In this document: positions 10,931 to 21,720 of the stretch, in pieces
Layout: each line of letters opens with the position of its first letter
Position numbering within the stretch: the first letter of the stretch is position 1
Source of the DNA: Cephalopachus bancanus
Taxonomy: Eukaryota; Chordata; Mammalia; Primates; Tarsiidae
DNA: 64,000 bases
Assembly: GCA_027257055.1 (NCBI GenBank)
Contig: JAPVLO010000278.1
Coordinates: 2,356,001-2,420,000 of the forward strand
Direction of reading: 5' to 3'
Program-made: the position numbers and the translations under genes
The notes under the pieces: generated by a model
What the model was told of the DNA's origin: nothing
The model's input: only the letters and a program-made list of their open reading frames with translations
Databases searched by the model: none

Positions 10931-11154
10931 AATCTTTTTTTTTAAAAAGGGGGAGCTTTGGAATTAGTGGACAAGTTGTTTTGTTTCATCAAGTGCATCT
11001 TCACAATTATGTCCCCTAACCACTTCTCCTTGAATACCGAATAGGCCTTTTTAGTCTCTGACACTCATCCTATTCCATCTTATCATAAGATCAACCTCCA
11101 TTTCTTCCCACACAAAATTTCCAGCTGCCCCATCAGCTGGGTAACACAGGAAGT

Positions 11155-11310
11155 TGTACCCACCCTCCCTGAGTCAGTTTCCTTTTTTATACAATGGGAT
11201 TAATGACACCTACTTTGCAGGTTCCTGGTCAGGGAAGATGAATGGAAAGGGCCTGGCCCAACGCTTTCCCTCAAGTGTTACCATTATTGTCATTCTTTGC
11301 TGTCATATCA
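11155..11310 (+). mobile_element. MIR SINE 3' part
   Basis: 'gagtcagtttccttttttat' then 'acaatgggattaatgacacc' then 'cctactttgcaggttcctgg' in forward MIR order. Confidence 0.55.
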
Positions 11311-11369
11311 TCTCTTATAACTCCTTTACACACAGCTTAAGAAACCTCTTGGAGGTCAAATATCAAAAT

Positions 11370-11592
11370 CGGAAAAGACTGGGCTTGGAAATTCACAAAC
11401 CTTGCTTGGATTCCTGAAGTTGCCACATATCACCCTGTGACACTGGGCAGATCACTCACCTCTTTAGCCTTCAGCATTGTCAGTAGCAGCAAAATAGGGA
11501 TGACGACGTCCGCGACTGCACAGTGCCATGAAAGGTGTAAATGAGATACCAGATAGAGATCGCCTAGTACTACACCTGACACACAAATCATG
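11370..11592 (+). mobile_element. MIR SINE
   Basis: 'ccctgtgacactgggcagat', 'aaaatagggatgacgacgtc' and 'gtaaatgagataccagatag' follow the forward MIR sequence. This is the second of three MIRs within 730 bp. Confidence 0.65.
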
Positions 11593-11649
11593 AAATCATT
11601 GCCTTTAACAAGACAGGGAGGAGGTGTTGCAGCACTGACTGAGACTGTA

Positions 11650-11880
11650 CTACATGCTAGGCATGTGCTAAGGGCTTCATGTACATTTTTCTGGTCAGCC
11701 TCCCACAACAACCCTACAAGATCAACACCAGAATCTCTATTTTTTAGATGAGAAAAATGGAGGCTTGGAGAGATCGTGAATGTCCCCAAATCACACAGCT
11801 AGTAAGTACCAGGGTTGGGATTTAAACCTAGGCAGCCTCTCTCCAAAATCTACTCTAAGTCCTCTTAGATAACCATAGTT
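11650..11880 (-). mobile_element. MIR SINE, near full length
   Basis: Reversed MIR with 'atgctaggcatgtgctaagg', 'gatgagaaaaatggaggctt', 'aaatcacacagctagtaagt' and 'ttgggatttaaacctaggca'. Opposite orientation to its neighbours. Confidence 0.8.
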
Positions 11881-11944
11881 CCCTTTTTGTCTCTCTGTGA
11901 AGATTTCACTGACTAACAGTCCCACCCTAACCCCGACTGACCTG

Positions 11945-11948
<4 letters not shown>

Positions 11949-12002
<54 letters not shown>
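11949..12002. repeat. Pure (CA)n microsatellite
   Basis: An uninterrupted run of about 27 CA units, likely to be length-polymorphic. Confidence 0.98.
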
Positions 12003-12004
<2 letters not shown>

Positions 12005-12104
12005 CCTAAACTCAGTCACACCAGGAATCCCTCCAAGTACACACCTGCTGATGGCATGTATAAAGGTGTCTGTTTCTATTACTTACATTTCTGTATATTT
12101 GTCT

Positions 12105-12240
12105 CCTCTGCCATTCATTCTCCTTACTAAAATGCAAATGCCTCAAGGACAGTGATCATATCTTTTACTTCTCTTGCCTCTCATAAAAACCCAGACCCAA
12201 TCAGAAGACATTTAGTAAAGGCTATTGATGGAGCAGATGT
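12105..12240 (+). mobile_element. L2 3' fragment
   Basis: 'aatgcctcaaggacagtgat' and 'catatcttttacttctcttg' resemble the L2 3' 'gagctccttgagggcaggga' segment, followed by 'gacatttagtaaaggctatt'. Confidence 0.45.
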
Positions 12241-12519
12241 GAACCCAGGATTGGTGCCACCGCAAGAGGAATGATTCATCTATGTCAGGGCTGATGACAG
12301 ATAGGACACCCATCTACCAAATCCCATCATGCCAGGCCATCTTCATGGCAGAAGACTGGGGAGAGTCAACCTCTTAGGGTTTTGGAATCCTTGCATTAAA
12401 AAGGGGAGGAAAAAAGCTTTCAGTCTTTTTAACATGCAATTTTGATGGGAATTCAAGTCTCAAACTATACAAGGGCTTCCTCAAAGTGCTGTGCCATTGT
12501 GCTCTCCATGCATAAAGTG

Positions 12520-12674
12520 GCAGTGCCCCAGTTTTGGAATCAGAGCTGGATTCAAATCTTGGTTGGGTCACCTATTCATTATAGCCATGGGAAAGTTACT
12601 TAATATCCTGAGACACAGTTGCTCATCCATAAACTATACAATACGCATCTTAAATATTGTTTTAAAGATTAAAA
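12520..12674 (+). mobile_element. MIR SINE, 5' piece of a split copy
   Basis: 'tcagagctggattcaaatct', 'tggttgggtcacctattcat' and 'gggaaagttacttaatatcc' are forward MIR. The copy stops at 'aaagattaaaa' and resumes at 13001. Confidence 0.78.
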
Positions 12675-13000
12675 ATTTTAAATTAAAGTTTAAAAATATA
12701 TATATGTTTAATGAAAGAAACCAGACACAAAAGTTCCATTTCAATGAAGCTATGTAATTTACATGAGGTTCAGTAAAAGACAAAAAAAAAAAAACTGTAC
12801 CTAAGGAAAGCAGGACTGTAGCTGCTTCTGGGCAGATTTCAAAGGTTGACTGGAAAGAACACAGGGAACTTTTTGAGGTCATAAAAGTTTTCTGTATCTT
12901 AACTAGAGTGTTGGTTACCCAAGTGTCAAAATTCACCAAATTGTACACTTTAGATTTGGGCATTTTGATGTATATAAATTGCACTTTGATAAAGAAAGAG
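12675..13000 (+). mobile_element. L1M 3' end inserted in a MIR
   Basis: 'aaaccagacacaaaagttcc', 'ctgcttctgggcagatttca', 'gtgttggttacccaagtgtc' and a terminal 'ttgcactttgataaa' match the 3' end of old L1M elements. It is flanked by a near-identical 'aaagattaaaa' / 'aaagataaaa' pair (12664-12674 and 13001-13010), an apparent TSD. This places the insertion after the MIR. Confidence 0.8.
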
Positions 13001-13070
13001 AAAGATAAAATGAGACAATTTACATAAAACCCTAGCATAGTGCCAAGCAAACAACGGATGACCTATTTCA
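13001..13070 (+). mobile_element. MIR SINE, 3' piece of the split copy
   Basis: 'aaaatgagacaatttacata' and 'ccctagcatagtgccaagca' continue the MIR begun at 12520. Confidence 0.75.
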
Positions 13071-13071
13071 G

Positions 13072-13130
13072 CCATTCAGTAACCATTTAATAAGTGCCTA
13101 GTGAGTGCCAGACACTCAGCTCAGAAATAG
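13072..13130 (-). mobile_element. Short L2-like 3' end, reversed
   Basis: 'cattcagtaaccatttaata' and 'agtgcctagtgagtgccaga' match the reversed L2 terminus. Confidence 0.4.
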
Positions 13131-13864
13131 CCAAATGGCAAATCATTAGTAACATGCTTATTTACCCATAACTCTATTGCTTAATGTGTGGTTGAGCACA
13201 GAAGGGTAAGCTACAGAGAAAGTTGACATTGAAGATGCAGCAGTCAAAAGCTGGCTGAGGCCATGGGCAGGTGCTAGGGAATAACAGACATGCCACGAAA
13301 ATAGGTGCCATCAGAAAGGCATGAACTAGAATGAAAGTATGACTCTAAGAAAGAGAGGGACATCTAGATAAACATTCACAACAGCAAGGAAGAACAAGGT
13401 AGGCTGACAGCAGACAAAGCAATCAGGAGCTCAGAGCAGGACAACCCAGTGATGGCTTAAAGAAAGTTCCCGAGCAGGTAATAGGACCCCATCATAGGGC
13501 AGGTTCTCATTTACCAAAACCGTGGGACAAGGTGAAGCCTTGGGTCTGAGTTTAGCCCGGGCTAACCTAGTACTGGCTGATGCTGAGTTATACTGGGAAT
13601 CCATGCACATTTCCTCTCTTCAGAGCTGCCCCAGATGCTGGAGTGGGAGATGACAAGGTACTCAAAGTAATAGGGAAAAAAATCAAAACAAGTATGGAGT
13701 CAGGGGGGCAAATGAATCCTGAGAAATATGGTTCTCAGTCTTTGGGGGGGTAAACCGTTGGTCAATGACATGTCTACTTAGGCTGACCATGGAATTCCTT
13801 GGAAATGTAGGTACCTTGGGACTTACATATGCATTCTGTGTTCACACCAAAAGAAGTCACTTTA
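13131..13864. other. No feature recognised
   Basis: Purine-rich to mixed sequence without a repeat family I can name and without coding character. Confidence 0.35.
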
Positions 13865-14072
13865 GACACAGATAGACTTGGGTTTAAAAGCAGCTCTACT
13901 CCTTACTGTCTGACTTAACCCTCCTGGGTCTCAGGGTTGTCCTTAGGCAAATGTAGAAGATAATGATAACCACCTCATGGCTATTAAGATTCGATGAGGC
14001 GATGTTTATGAAATTCGCAACAGTAGCTGACACATAGGAAGTGTTCAACAGTGTAAACCACTGTTATTAAAA
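13865..14072 (+). mobile_element. MIR SINE
   Basis: 'agacttgggtttaaaagcag', 'gacttaaccctcctgggtct', 'gataatgataaccacctcat' and 'gctgacacataggaagtgtt' are forward MIR landmarks. Confidence 0.82.
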
Positions 14073-14199
14073 GCTGAGTGACAATTCAAGACAGAGGAGC
14101 CAGCACATACAGGTGTGTGTTTTGGTTTCACATAATACAGAAATGGCAACATTGAGATGATCACTCTTATTGTTTTATTTATGCCATCTTCCATATGAC

Positions 14200-15700
14200 C
14201 AATAGGGAAATCTCTAGTCCATCATAGTAAACAATGGTCCATTCTATCAGCAGGAAACTCTACCTACAATATTTCCAAGTTTGCCAGAATCAATACCTAT
14301 CATGATTGCTTCAGGTTCTAGAAAATTCTGAAGTGCCTTATCCTGAACAGAATTACCTACAGCATAACTTGCAATCTGATCATCCTTTGTGAATTGACAA
14401 TATATTTTGGTATCAAAGAATACCAAATAGTACCACAATAATCCAAAAATAGTATTATTACCTGACCACTCAAGATAACTGAAGTTCACCATTTTATGGA
14501 GAAGACACAATCCCAGATGGTTCATATTTTCAGCATTAGTTGATACTATTTTAACATGACTTGGTTCTCCATCAGCTCTGATTTTGGCCTACTAAAAGAC
14601 TGTGAGGAAGATGAAAAACCAAGCCTGTGTGTACAGAATATAATAGCTTCATTTAATTTGGGGTGACCATGCTGTTTCAGGTGGTCCATTCCCAAAATGA
14701 ATCCCTAAACCTCAGATTAGACATTGGTGACCTACCTATTACTTCTTAATAACTGTCAGTGAAAATGGGTTTTATCAAGAGATCAAAATTTTTTTGCCTC
14801 CACATAAACCTTTTGAAGTACTGTCCAACATTTCACAACTAGATTAAAATGTAACAAGTAAGGGGTCTATGACCCCATCCCCATCTATCTCAATTAAAAA
14901 GCAATATGAAAAAAGAAATGTCCGGCTGTACAATAAAGGGGCCATCTTACACAATGTATATGTGCTGTTTGTATTGCCTCCTCCCCCACACTCATGATAG
15001 CTAGTAACCTGCACACTAGACAAACTCTATAAAGGTGGTCAAATGGCAAAAAGAGTAGACTGTATAACAAAAGCAGCAAGCACTAAAATGATAATTCTCA
15101 TACTCAGTAAAGCAGAGTCAGGACTTCTCTTGTGGCTGTGAGAAGCCCTGTATGGGTGAATACGAGGTGAATGTCAGAATTGCTTTCCCATTTGTTTGGC
15201 CACCCACTCTTGGCTATTGTTTGAGCATTTTGTTCAGTACTTCAATGACTCAAGGGTCAAATGTTTCCTTCCCAGGTATATTTTCAGCCTCCACAGTGAA
15301 GTTTCTAAGCTCACATGTATCACTCATCATTTTGTTTAGTCTGATGATCTCAGCCAGAAGACACTAGAGAGCTGTATTAGTAGTATTTGGTTTATTTCAA
15401 AATGTGTGGGCATGCTTTGGGTTTTGAAAATCCCCATATGATAATTCTTAGGAAGAACACTTCTGGCCAGAGGCTTATCTGCAAATGGGTGGGTATCCTC
15501 CCATACCCTTGGCTACCAGAGGAATGGCCTGTCCCCAATTGTGTCAAGCACATGGCCAACCTTGTTGAAGGACTGTGTTCAGTGAACAGTTCTGCTTTTC
15601 TCTTCCGTCATCCCTTGGAATCTATTGTAGTTGGCAACTGGCTTTTAACATTTCCCACCCTTGGCCTTCTGCTCCTCTTTTGAATACAGCGCCTATTTAA
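14200..15700 (-). other. Antisense segment with weak coding character; possible decayed retrocopy
   Basis: Read in reverse, this 1.5-kb stretch gives several neighbouring open pieces interrupted by frameshifts and stops. The longest is 14247-14525 (92 codons), whose frame stays open upstream of its ATG for a further 20 or so codons. Another piece near 14660-14590 reads 'FILGMDHLKQHG', reminiscent of the aspartic-protease-like 'LGLDMLKRH' segment of DDI-type or retropepsin proteins. I could not assign a parent gene or element. There is no clear poly-T at the left end, so a recent processed pseudogene is unlikely. Chance is possible. Confidence 0.2.
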
Positions 15701-15829
15701 CTGGTCAGCAAACCAAACACAAAGACATACTCTTGCTCAAAACACTTATGGACATTGCTGGCTCAGCGTGGCTCTCTCAGTATTAACTGGCAATAAATTG
15801 AGCAAAGGCCCTTAACTCTTAATGAAATT

Positions 15830-16590
15830 AAATAGAGTTAAGTACTATATCTCTCCACCCAAGGGAGAAACACATACCACCCCCCATACTCTCCCACCAC
15901 ATACCCAAAGAGAAATGACATTTGTCATCATGCATTTGTAGTTAAAGAGAAGTAATGAAAGTGATTACAGGAAAACAAAAACAGCTTCACATGTGAAGAG
16001 GCACCCACTGCCCCATGGCAAGAATGAGTCTTTCCCAGGCTTGAAGGCCATGTGCTCAGACATCCCAGGTCCCAGAGTTGCTGGTGAGCTCCAGAGCAAA
16101 ACAGGAGGCAGGCAATCCCAGGGTTTAATTCACCAGGCGATGTTACATTGAGAACACTTTACGTATCACAAAGAGCAGGTTCCATCCAGCCTGTCATGCC
16201 CCACTCCTCCAAACACTGACATCACTTCTTGCCACAGGGGAAAAAAATTGCTTTTTAAATATTGACTTTCTCAGTCACTGCCAAGGCCAACCAGTCAGCC
16301 GTGAACTACATTTGTTGCTGCCATCTTATTCAGGCCTTGAACTCTGCTGCTTGCCAAGAAGCATCTCCAGGGCAACAGCAAAGCTGCAGTAACTATCCTG
16401 AGTAGAGATTTCAGCCATCGAGCCAAGAATGCAGGGAATAACTCCCTAACTTCAGTTTAGAAGTCACCACTCAACTTCTTGGTGACACCCCTACTGTCCC
16501 TCACCTCTCTGCATTCTGAGTCCTTACCCTTTGAGCAAGACTCCAGATCCAAATTTTCCCTGTGGAACTAACAATAATCACTAAAATGTA
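15830..16590. other. No feature recognised
   Basis: Repeat-free sequence of mixed composition. No simple repeat, transposon or convincing open frame. Confidence 0.35.
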
Positions 16591-16594
16591 TTTA

Positions 16595-16862
16595 AAGAGC
16601 TACTACACTACATGCCAGGAACTGTTCTAAATTATTTTCCATCATTACTATCACCACTCCTACTACTAGTTATAGTTCATACTTGTGTAGCATTTGTCAG
16701 GTCCTTTTTCAAGAACTTTACACATTTAATTTTCATAACACTCCTAGAAGGTAAGAACCATGATTATCTCTGTTTTATAGATGAGGAAACTACAGCACAG
16801 AGCAGTTAAGAGCTGAACTTCAAACACAGGCTGCCCAACTCTAGAGCTCACTGTCTGCACAT
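16595..16862 (-). mobile_element. MIR/L2-type repeat, reversed
   Basis: 'cactacatgccaggaactgt' and then 'tttacacatttaattttcat', 'gatgaggaaactacagcaca' and 'cagagcagttaagagctgaa' are the reversed MIR core. The left part may be a separate small fragment. Confidence 0.72.
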
Positions 16863-16909
16863 ACTCTCCATGGGAAAGGCACACCTATAACAATTAATTA
16901 TAATTCCAG

Positions 16910-17420
16910 GCTCCTTTAGAGCAGGACCTCAGAAAAGGCTTCTGAGATCTGGTTCAGCTTCCTGGAGAAAGTGACTACCGGATTGTTTTGCAGGACCAAG
17001 GAGAGTAAGCCAGGGAGAAAAGAAAAGGAAAAGCTTTCCTAACAGCGGGAATAGTGCAGACACAGATTTGGGGATGGGGGCAGATGAGACAGGTATGTAG
17101 AGGATGGTTTTCTCAGAGGACTCCAGGCAGTTCTATAAAATTAGAGCAAAGAACGCAGAGGGGAAGGACTCAGAGGTAACAGTGAAAGGGGCCTGAAGCC
17201 CGTCCATGAGGGGCCTTGATTGTTCCTCTAAAGAGTTCGATTGCATCCTGAGAACAATGGCAAGCCTTTAAAGGACGTGAAGTCCAGGGACTGTCTGCCA
17301 CGCAGAATATTTTCAGAAATATTCCTTGGTGGCTCTGTGGCAATCACACTAGACAAAAACAGAGAAACTGGTGATGAAGCTATGAGCATAATGTAGGTAG
17401 AAAATTAGGAAAGCCTGTAC
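16910..17420 (-). mobile_element. L2 LINE fragment
   Basis: Reversed L2 pattern: 'gaggggccttgattgttcct', 'agagttcgattgcatcctga' and 'aatggcaagcctttaaagga', ending with 'ggtggctctgtggc'. Strongly diverged. Confidence 0.48.
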
Positions 17421-17501
17421 TAATACAATGTTGATTGTTATAAGCATGGGGGAAACTCAGTTTTGAACATTTTGGTATTACTTTAATAAAGAACACCTGT
17501 C

Positions 17502-17799
17502 GAAGGCTGGCACAGTGGCTCACATCTTTAATCCCAATACTTTGGGAGGCCGAGACAGGGGAATTTCTTGAGGAGAGGAGTTTGAGACCAACCTAGGCAA
17601 CATAGCAAGATCTAGTCTCTATAAAAATACAAAAATTAGCTGGATGTAGTGGTACATGTCTGCAGTCCTAGCTACTTGGGAGGCTGAGGTGAAAGGATTG
17701 TCTGAGTCAAGGAAGTCAAGTCTGTGATAAACTGTGATCAAGCCACTGTACTCCAGCCTGAGCAACAGAGTAAGATCCCAACTGAAAAATAAATAAAAG
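17502..17799 (+). mobile_element. AluJ-like SINE with intact TSD
   Basis: Dimeric Alu from 'gaaggctggcacagtggctc' to 'gatcccaactgaaaaataaa'. The 14-bp TSD 'aaagaacacctgtc' is identical at 17488-17501 and 17800-17813, which fixes the boundaries. It inserted just upstream of an old L1M 3' end. Confidence 0.97.
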
Positions 17800-17813
17800 A
17801 AAGAACACCTGTC

Positions 17814-18165
17814 TAATAATGGATGAAAGTAGAAAGTAAAATGGTGGTTATCAGAGGCCAGAAAGGGTAAGGAACAAAAAGAGGTCAGTGAATGGGTACA
17901 AATACAAAGTTAGATAGAAGGAATAATTCTGGTGTTTGACACCATAGTAGAGTGATTATAGTTTACAATAGCATATTACATATTTCAGAATAGCTAGAAG
18001 AGAAGATTTAAAATGTTCTCAACACAAAGAAATGATAAATGTTTGAGGTGATAAATAAAAGGACTATCCTGATTTGGCGATTGCACATTTTGTGCATATA
18101 TCAAATTATCACATGTACCCCATATAACTACATACAATTATTATATATCAATAAAAAAATAAAGT
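17814..18165 (+). mobile_element. L1M 3' UTR fragment
   Basis: 'aatggtggttatcagaggcc', 'agagtgattatagtttacaa', 'gaaatgataaatgtttgagg' and a terminal 'atatatcaataaaaaaataa' match the L1MA/L1MB-type 3' end. Confidence 0.78.
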
Positions 18166-18984
18166 GGATCTTCACCAACAAGAAAGAATTCCTGTCTAGG
18201 CATGGGCTCCCGAAAATTATTTTCCCTTAGAAGACTTAACTACAGCCAACCCGTTCTCCATGGGCTTCATAGGTGTAGCACCAGACCTTGAAACCAAACA
18301 TGAATGTGCTCACCATTTCAAGTTTCATTATATTGGAACTCAACTGCTTAGCTGTTCTGATTGCATAGTCAAAGATTTAATTAACCAAAATATTAAGAGC
18401 CCAGGTCTGTCTAATAAAAAATGATTTTCCCATCATCATCATTATCATTCTCTTTTACATGAAGCAACTTTTACCATAGCAATTTAAAGACCAACTCAAT
18501 CATGTCTCACCTTGAGTCATGGTTCTTAAAATAATGTTCGCAATCTATCAGGTGCCCAGTCTGGCTGACCTCTTGCAACATCTGTGCAAATAAGTGACGT
18601 TACAGCTGGCTCACTATAGATGCCCCTAAAACCTTATTTTTAAAAAATGTGATGAGTGAGTGGGTGAACTCTACAATTTGGATGAGAGCATGAACAATTT
18701 CTATTTACTATTTTATAAACTTACATACTATCGTATCACATTCTCCATTCTTGCATCTTTTCTTCAGCAAGGACTCTTAAGGAATATCTTGCTGTAGAAA
18801 CAGTGGTGTGGGTGATTCTGTCAAGAGTGATCCATTGGCCAAAAGAGTATGAGAGTCCCTGCTAAGGGACTGTCTAATAAAAAATGATTTTTTATTAGAC
18901 AGATACCAGTCATAATTAGCTTTGTCAGCACAGGAACCTGGAGTGGGGGACATTTGAAATAGAAGTTAACTCAAAAATATTCTA
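18166..18984. other. Repeat-free sequence holding a palindrome and its half-copy
   Basis: No transposon recognised. A 22-base segment at 18407-18428 recurs exactly at 18870-18891, where it forms the left half of a palindrome. Confidence 0.5.
18870..18902. repeat. 33-bp palindrome, 16-bp perfect arms
   Basis: The arms 18870-18885 and 18887-18902 are exact reverse complements around a single G. The sequence is AT-rich ('taataaaaaat' in the left arm). The left arm plus six bases is an exact copy of 18407-18428. Confidence 0.95.
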
Positions 18985-19130
18985 CAGATCATTTAGAGCT
19001 GTAAGAGACCAGCTCAAAAAAAAAGAGGATTCACCTAAGGTCACAGAGCCAATCAGTGCCAAAGTTAAGAACAGGATGTGTGACTCTTAACTCCTAGGCC
19101 TGTGTTCTTTTCCGCAGTCTGTGCTGCCTG
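18985..19130 (-). mobile_element. MIR SINE fragment
   Basis: 'cacctaaggtcacagagcca' and 'gtgactcttaactcctaggc' match the reversed MIR. Confidence 0.52.
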
Positions 19131-19214
19131 CTTATTTTGTGTGCAAATATTACTAAAATATAAATTGAAGTTTAATGGTCTATAAGCCAGCGATGAGCAC
19201 ATGATGCTGAGATG

Positions 19215-19285
19215 GCAAACAAGCCTTGGAAGTCCTAGTGGTTAGTCCTGTGTTGCCACTTGCTGATTGTGTAGCTGGTTAATTC
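19215..19285 (+). mobile_element. Short MIR-like head
   Basis: 'gtcctagtggttagtcctgt' and 'gccacttgctgattgtgtag' resemble the MIR 5' half. Too short for certainty. Confidence 0.3.
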
Positions 19286-19413
19286 TTTTTTTTATTTTCG
19301 ACTTTCTTGTTCGTTAATGGCAGGAAAATCCCCAGTCCTCCTTGTCACTGTCCATGAGGCTTGACATCACTGTCTTCACAGCTGCTTCTCCTCTGCTTAG
19401 AAGTCTGTGCATA

Positions 19414-20159
19414 AAAAATGCTCAGCCTCACTAGTCATCTAAGAAATGTAAATTAAAGCTACACTGAGATACCACCTAACTCCAGTCAGGATGGCTATCA
19501 TCAATAACTCAAAAAACAACAGATGCTGGAGCGGATGCAGTGAAAAGAGAACACTTCTACACTGTTGGGTGGGAGTGTAGACTATTGGAAGACAGTGTGG
19601 CGATTCCTAAAAGATCTAAAAATCGACCTTTCAAATGACCCCACAATCCCCCTACTGGAAATGTACCTGGAAAAACTCAAATCATTCTATAAAAAAAGAT
19701 ACCCACACATGTATTTTTATCGCAGCATTGTTCACAGTAGCAAGAACATGGAACCAACCATTCTGCCCAACAAAAGAGGACTGGATAAAAAAATGTGGTA
19801 CATATACATGATGGAATATTACACAGCCATAAAGAAGAACAAAATCATGAACTTCACAGCAACATGGATGGACTTAGCATCTATAATGCTGAGTCATCTT
19901 TCACAGAAACAAAGAACTGACATGTTCTCACTAATAAGCGGATCTTGAACAATTGTAATATTATAAGAAAAAAATTAGTAGTAGTGGGAAACTATGGGGT
20001 GGGGGGCAGGGAAGCGGGATCGACAGTAGTGGGAATCTACCTGGGGAAGGGGGGCACACCTCATCAGCAAGGGTACCTGCATAATGAACATTTGTATATC
20101 TAACCCTGAATTGTACCCCACGTCTTTAAAGTAAAAAAAATTAAAAGTAAAAAAAAAAA
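19414..20159 (+). mobile_element. 5'-truncated L1, clade-type, short 3' UTR variant
   Basis: Includes the ORF2 C-terminus as an open stretch at 19565-19948 (127 codons) with L1-typical 'YYTAIKKNKIMNF' and 'WMDLASIMLSH', followed by a stop, a G-rich 3' UTR and an A-rich tail. The TSD is 'aagtctgtgcata' (19401-19413) and 'aagtccgttcata' (20160-20172), two mismatches. It lacks the 53-bp 3' UTR segment. The ORF is only the end of a reverse transcriptase protein and cannot act. Confidence 0.96.
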
Positions 20160-20284
20160 AAGTCCGTTCATAGCATCCCAGCGCTAAGGCCCTGTCTACA
20201 TCTCAATCTACTATGTGGTTTTCTCTCCTTTCTTATGTAACCAAATTCCTCAGAAGAATTGTACTCACATTCACCACTACTGCT

Positions 20285-20445
20285 CTGGGTCAGTGCTGAC
20301 CCTACCAATTCTTAGCTGTGGGACCTGAGTTAAGTCACTGACCCTCTCCAAACCTTGATCTCATCATGTGTAAGATGGCACTGCTAATAGTTCCCAGCTC
20401 AGTTTGCCACTAGATTTAAATGAGATAACTGCAGTAAACATAAGC
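20285..20445 (+). mobile_element. MIR SINE
   Basis: 'cttagctgtgggacctgagt', 'taagtcactgaccctctcca' and 'ttaaatgagataactgcagt' follow forward MIR. Confidence 0.68.
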
Positions 20446-20565
20446 ACTCATTCAACAAATATTTATTCAGCACCTATTATTTACCAGGCAGCATTCTCAG
20501 CACTGAGGATTACAGTAGGGAGTTGAAAGAAATTCGAGCTCCCATTCTCCACAAGGCTTGGGTAT
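20446..20565 (-). mobile_element. L2 3' end, reversed
   Basis: 'cattcaacaaatatttattc', 'agcacctattatttaccagg' and 'tctcagcactgaggattaca' are the reversed L2 terminus. Confidence 0.62.
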
Positions 20566-21009
20566 TCCACTTCTGAGAGTTTTCCTGTTTCTCCTTACTT
20601 TTCTTTGGATGCTTATGATAAAGCCCTTTACTTGGTGGTAAATAGAGTATGTCTCTTTGCCTTAGGACTCTTTGCCTTAGCACAATAACACAGGTGAGAC
20701 TACTGCAAAAACTTTACAAACACAAGTGGGAGGGATCTTTATTAGTACCCCTCAAGCATAGGGAGATATTTGGCAAACCAAGCCCAACGTTGCCTTTCCT
20801 TGTTTGGGATGTTGAGAGCTATGAAGAATTGGCATCTTCCTCAGGTACTTCAGTAAGAAACCCAGATGCTCCCCGAGTCAATTCCTTGCACTTCCTATTT
20901 GAGTCTTCAGGCCACTGAATTTGGAATCTGTTAAAAATGATTGAAAATGATTGACAATTCCCTCAGTGGAATTGTCTTAGCACTCTTCGGATCTATCTTC
21001 TCACGCTTG

Positions 21010-21175
21010 CCTCTTCCCGTTCTGTGCTGCTTTTATTCAAGTCTCATCACACCCATGAGTCTGCAAGCTCCTGGAGGGCAAGATGTGTATATGGTTCCCA
21101 GTGCCACAGTGTAGCTTCTCCCAGAAACCTGGCCTTGTGCCTGGCACAGGGTAGACCCACAGAAAGGTTAGCTGG
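21010..21175 (+). mobile_element. L2 3' fragment
   Basis: 'tctgcaagctcctggagggc' and 'ggccttgtgcctggcacagg' are forward L2 landmarks. The intervening part is diverged. Confidence 0.52.
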
Positions 21176-21289
21176 TGGCTGCTGAAATAGCCACCAGGAA
21201 CGACACAGGAGCTGGGCCCCCCAGAGGGCCATGCATCTTGGTGGCATCCCTTCTGCCCTGCTCCCTACGTTTTTCTTTTAAGCCAACCA

Positions 21290-21720
21290 GTGTGCTTTAT
21301 AAGTAAATAGAAAATGCTAACCTTAGCATATTCAAAAGAACGTTTTAGCATGCAGCAATTAGGTTATCTCTTGGTTATTTATTTCTCCAGCTTGTTATTA
21401 GCCGTGCGCAGAATATTATTCTAATTATGTCAGCCCAATCAGCAGTATTGCATGTCCAGGCTCATTTCCATTAGTTTGAGTTTTGTCTTTCACACTGTGA
21501 TACTAATTCAATGAGACATCAAACATTTAAATCGACCCGGGATGCCGAGGTCAGGCAGTTTTGCCCTTCCACACTATTAGCACTCGGGTGTAATTGTGTT
21601 TGTCACTCCTCACATGACGAATAGTATCAGGGTGACTATTGGAGCACAAATGAGCAATGCACTAATATATTATTTTGTTCTATAATATCAATATATGTTT
21701 ATTCAGTGTTCGTGTTAGAA
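21290..21720. other. Candidate conserved non-coding element
   Basis: Repeat-free, AT-rich sequence with many ATTA/TAAT homeodomain-type cores ('gttattagccgtgcgc', 'attctaattatgtcag', 'gatactaattcaatgaga') and a few intact CpGs. This combination is typical of developmental enhancers in gene deserts. Conservation cannot be shown here. Confidence 0.3.

Noticed and set aside
541..12002. CRISPR-like array from repeated CA tracts
   Set aside because: These are eukaryotic microsatellites without regular spacers.
12634..13050. 138-codon antisense frame
   Set aside because: Covers the L1M 3' end and adjacent MIR in the wrong sense.
19565..19948. 127-codon frame as a gene
   Set aside because: It is only the C-terminal end of L1 ORF2 in a truncated copy.
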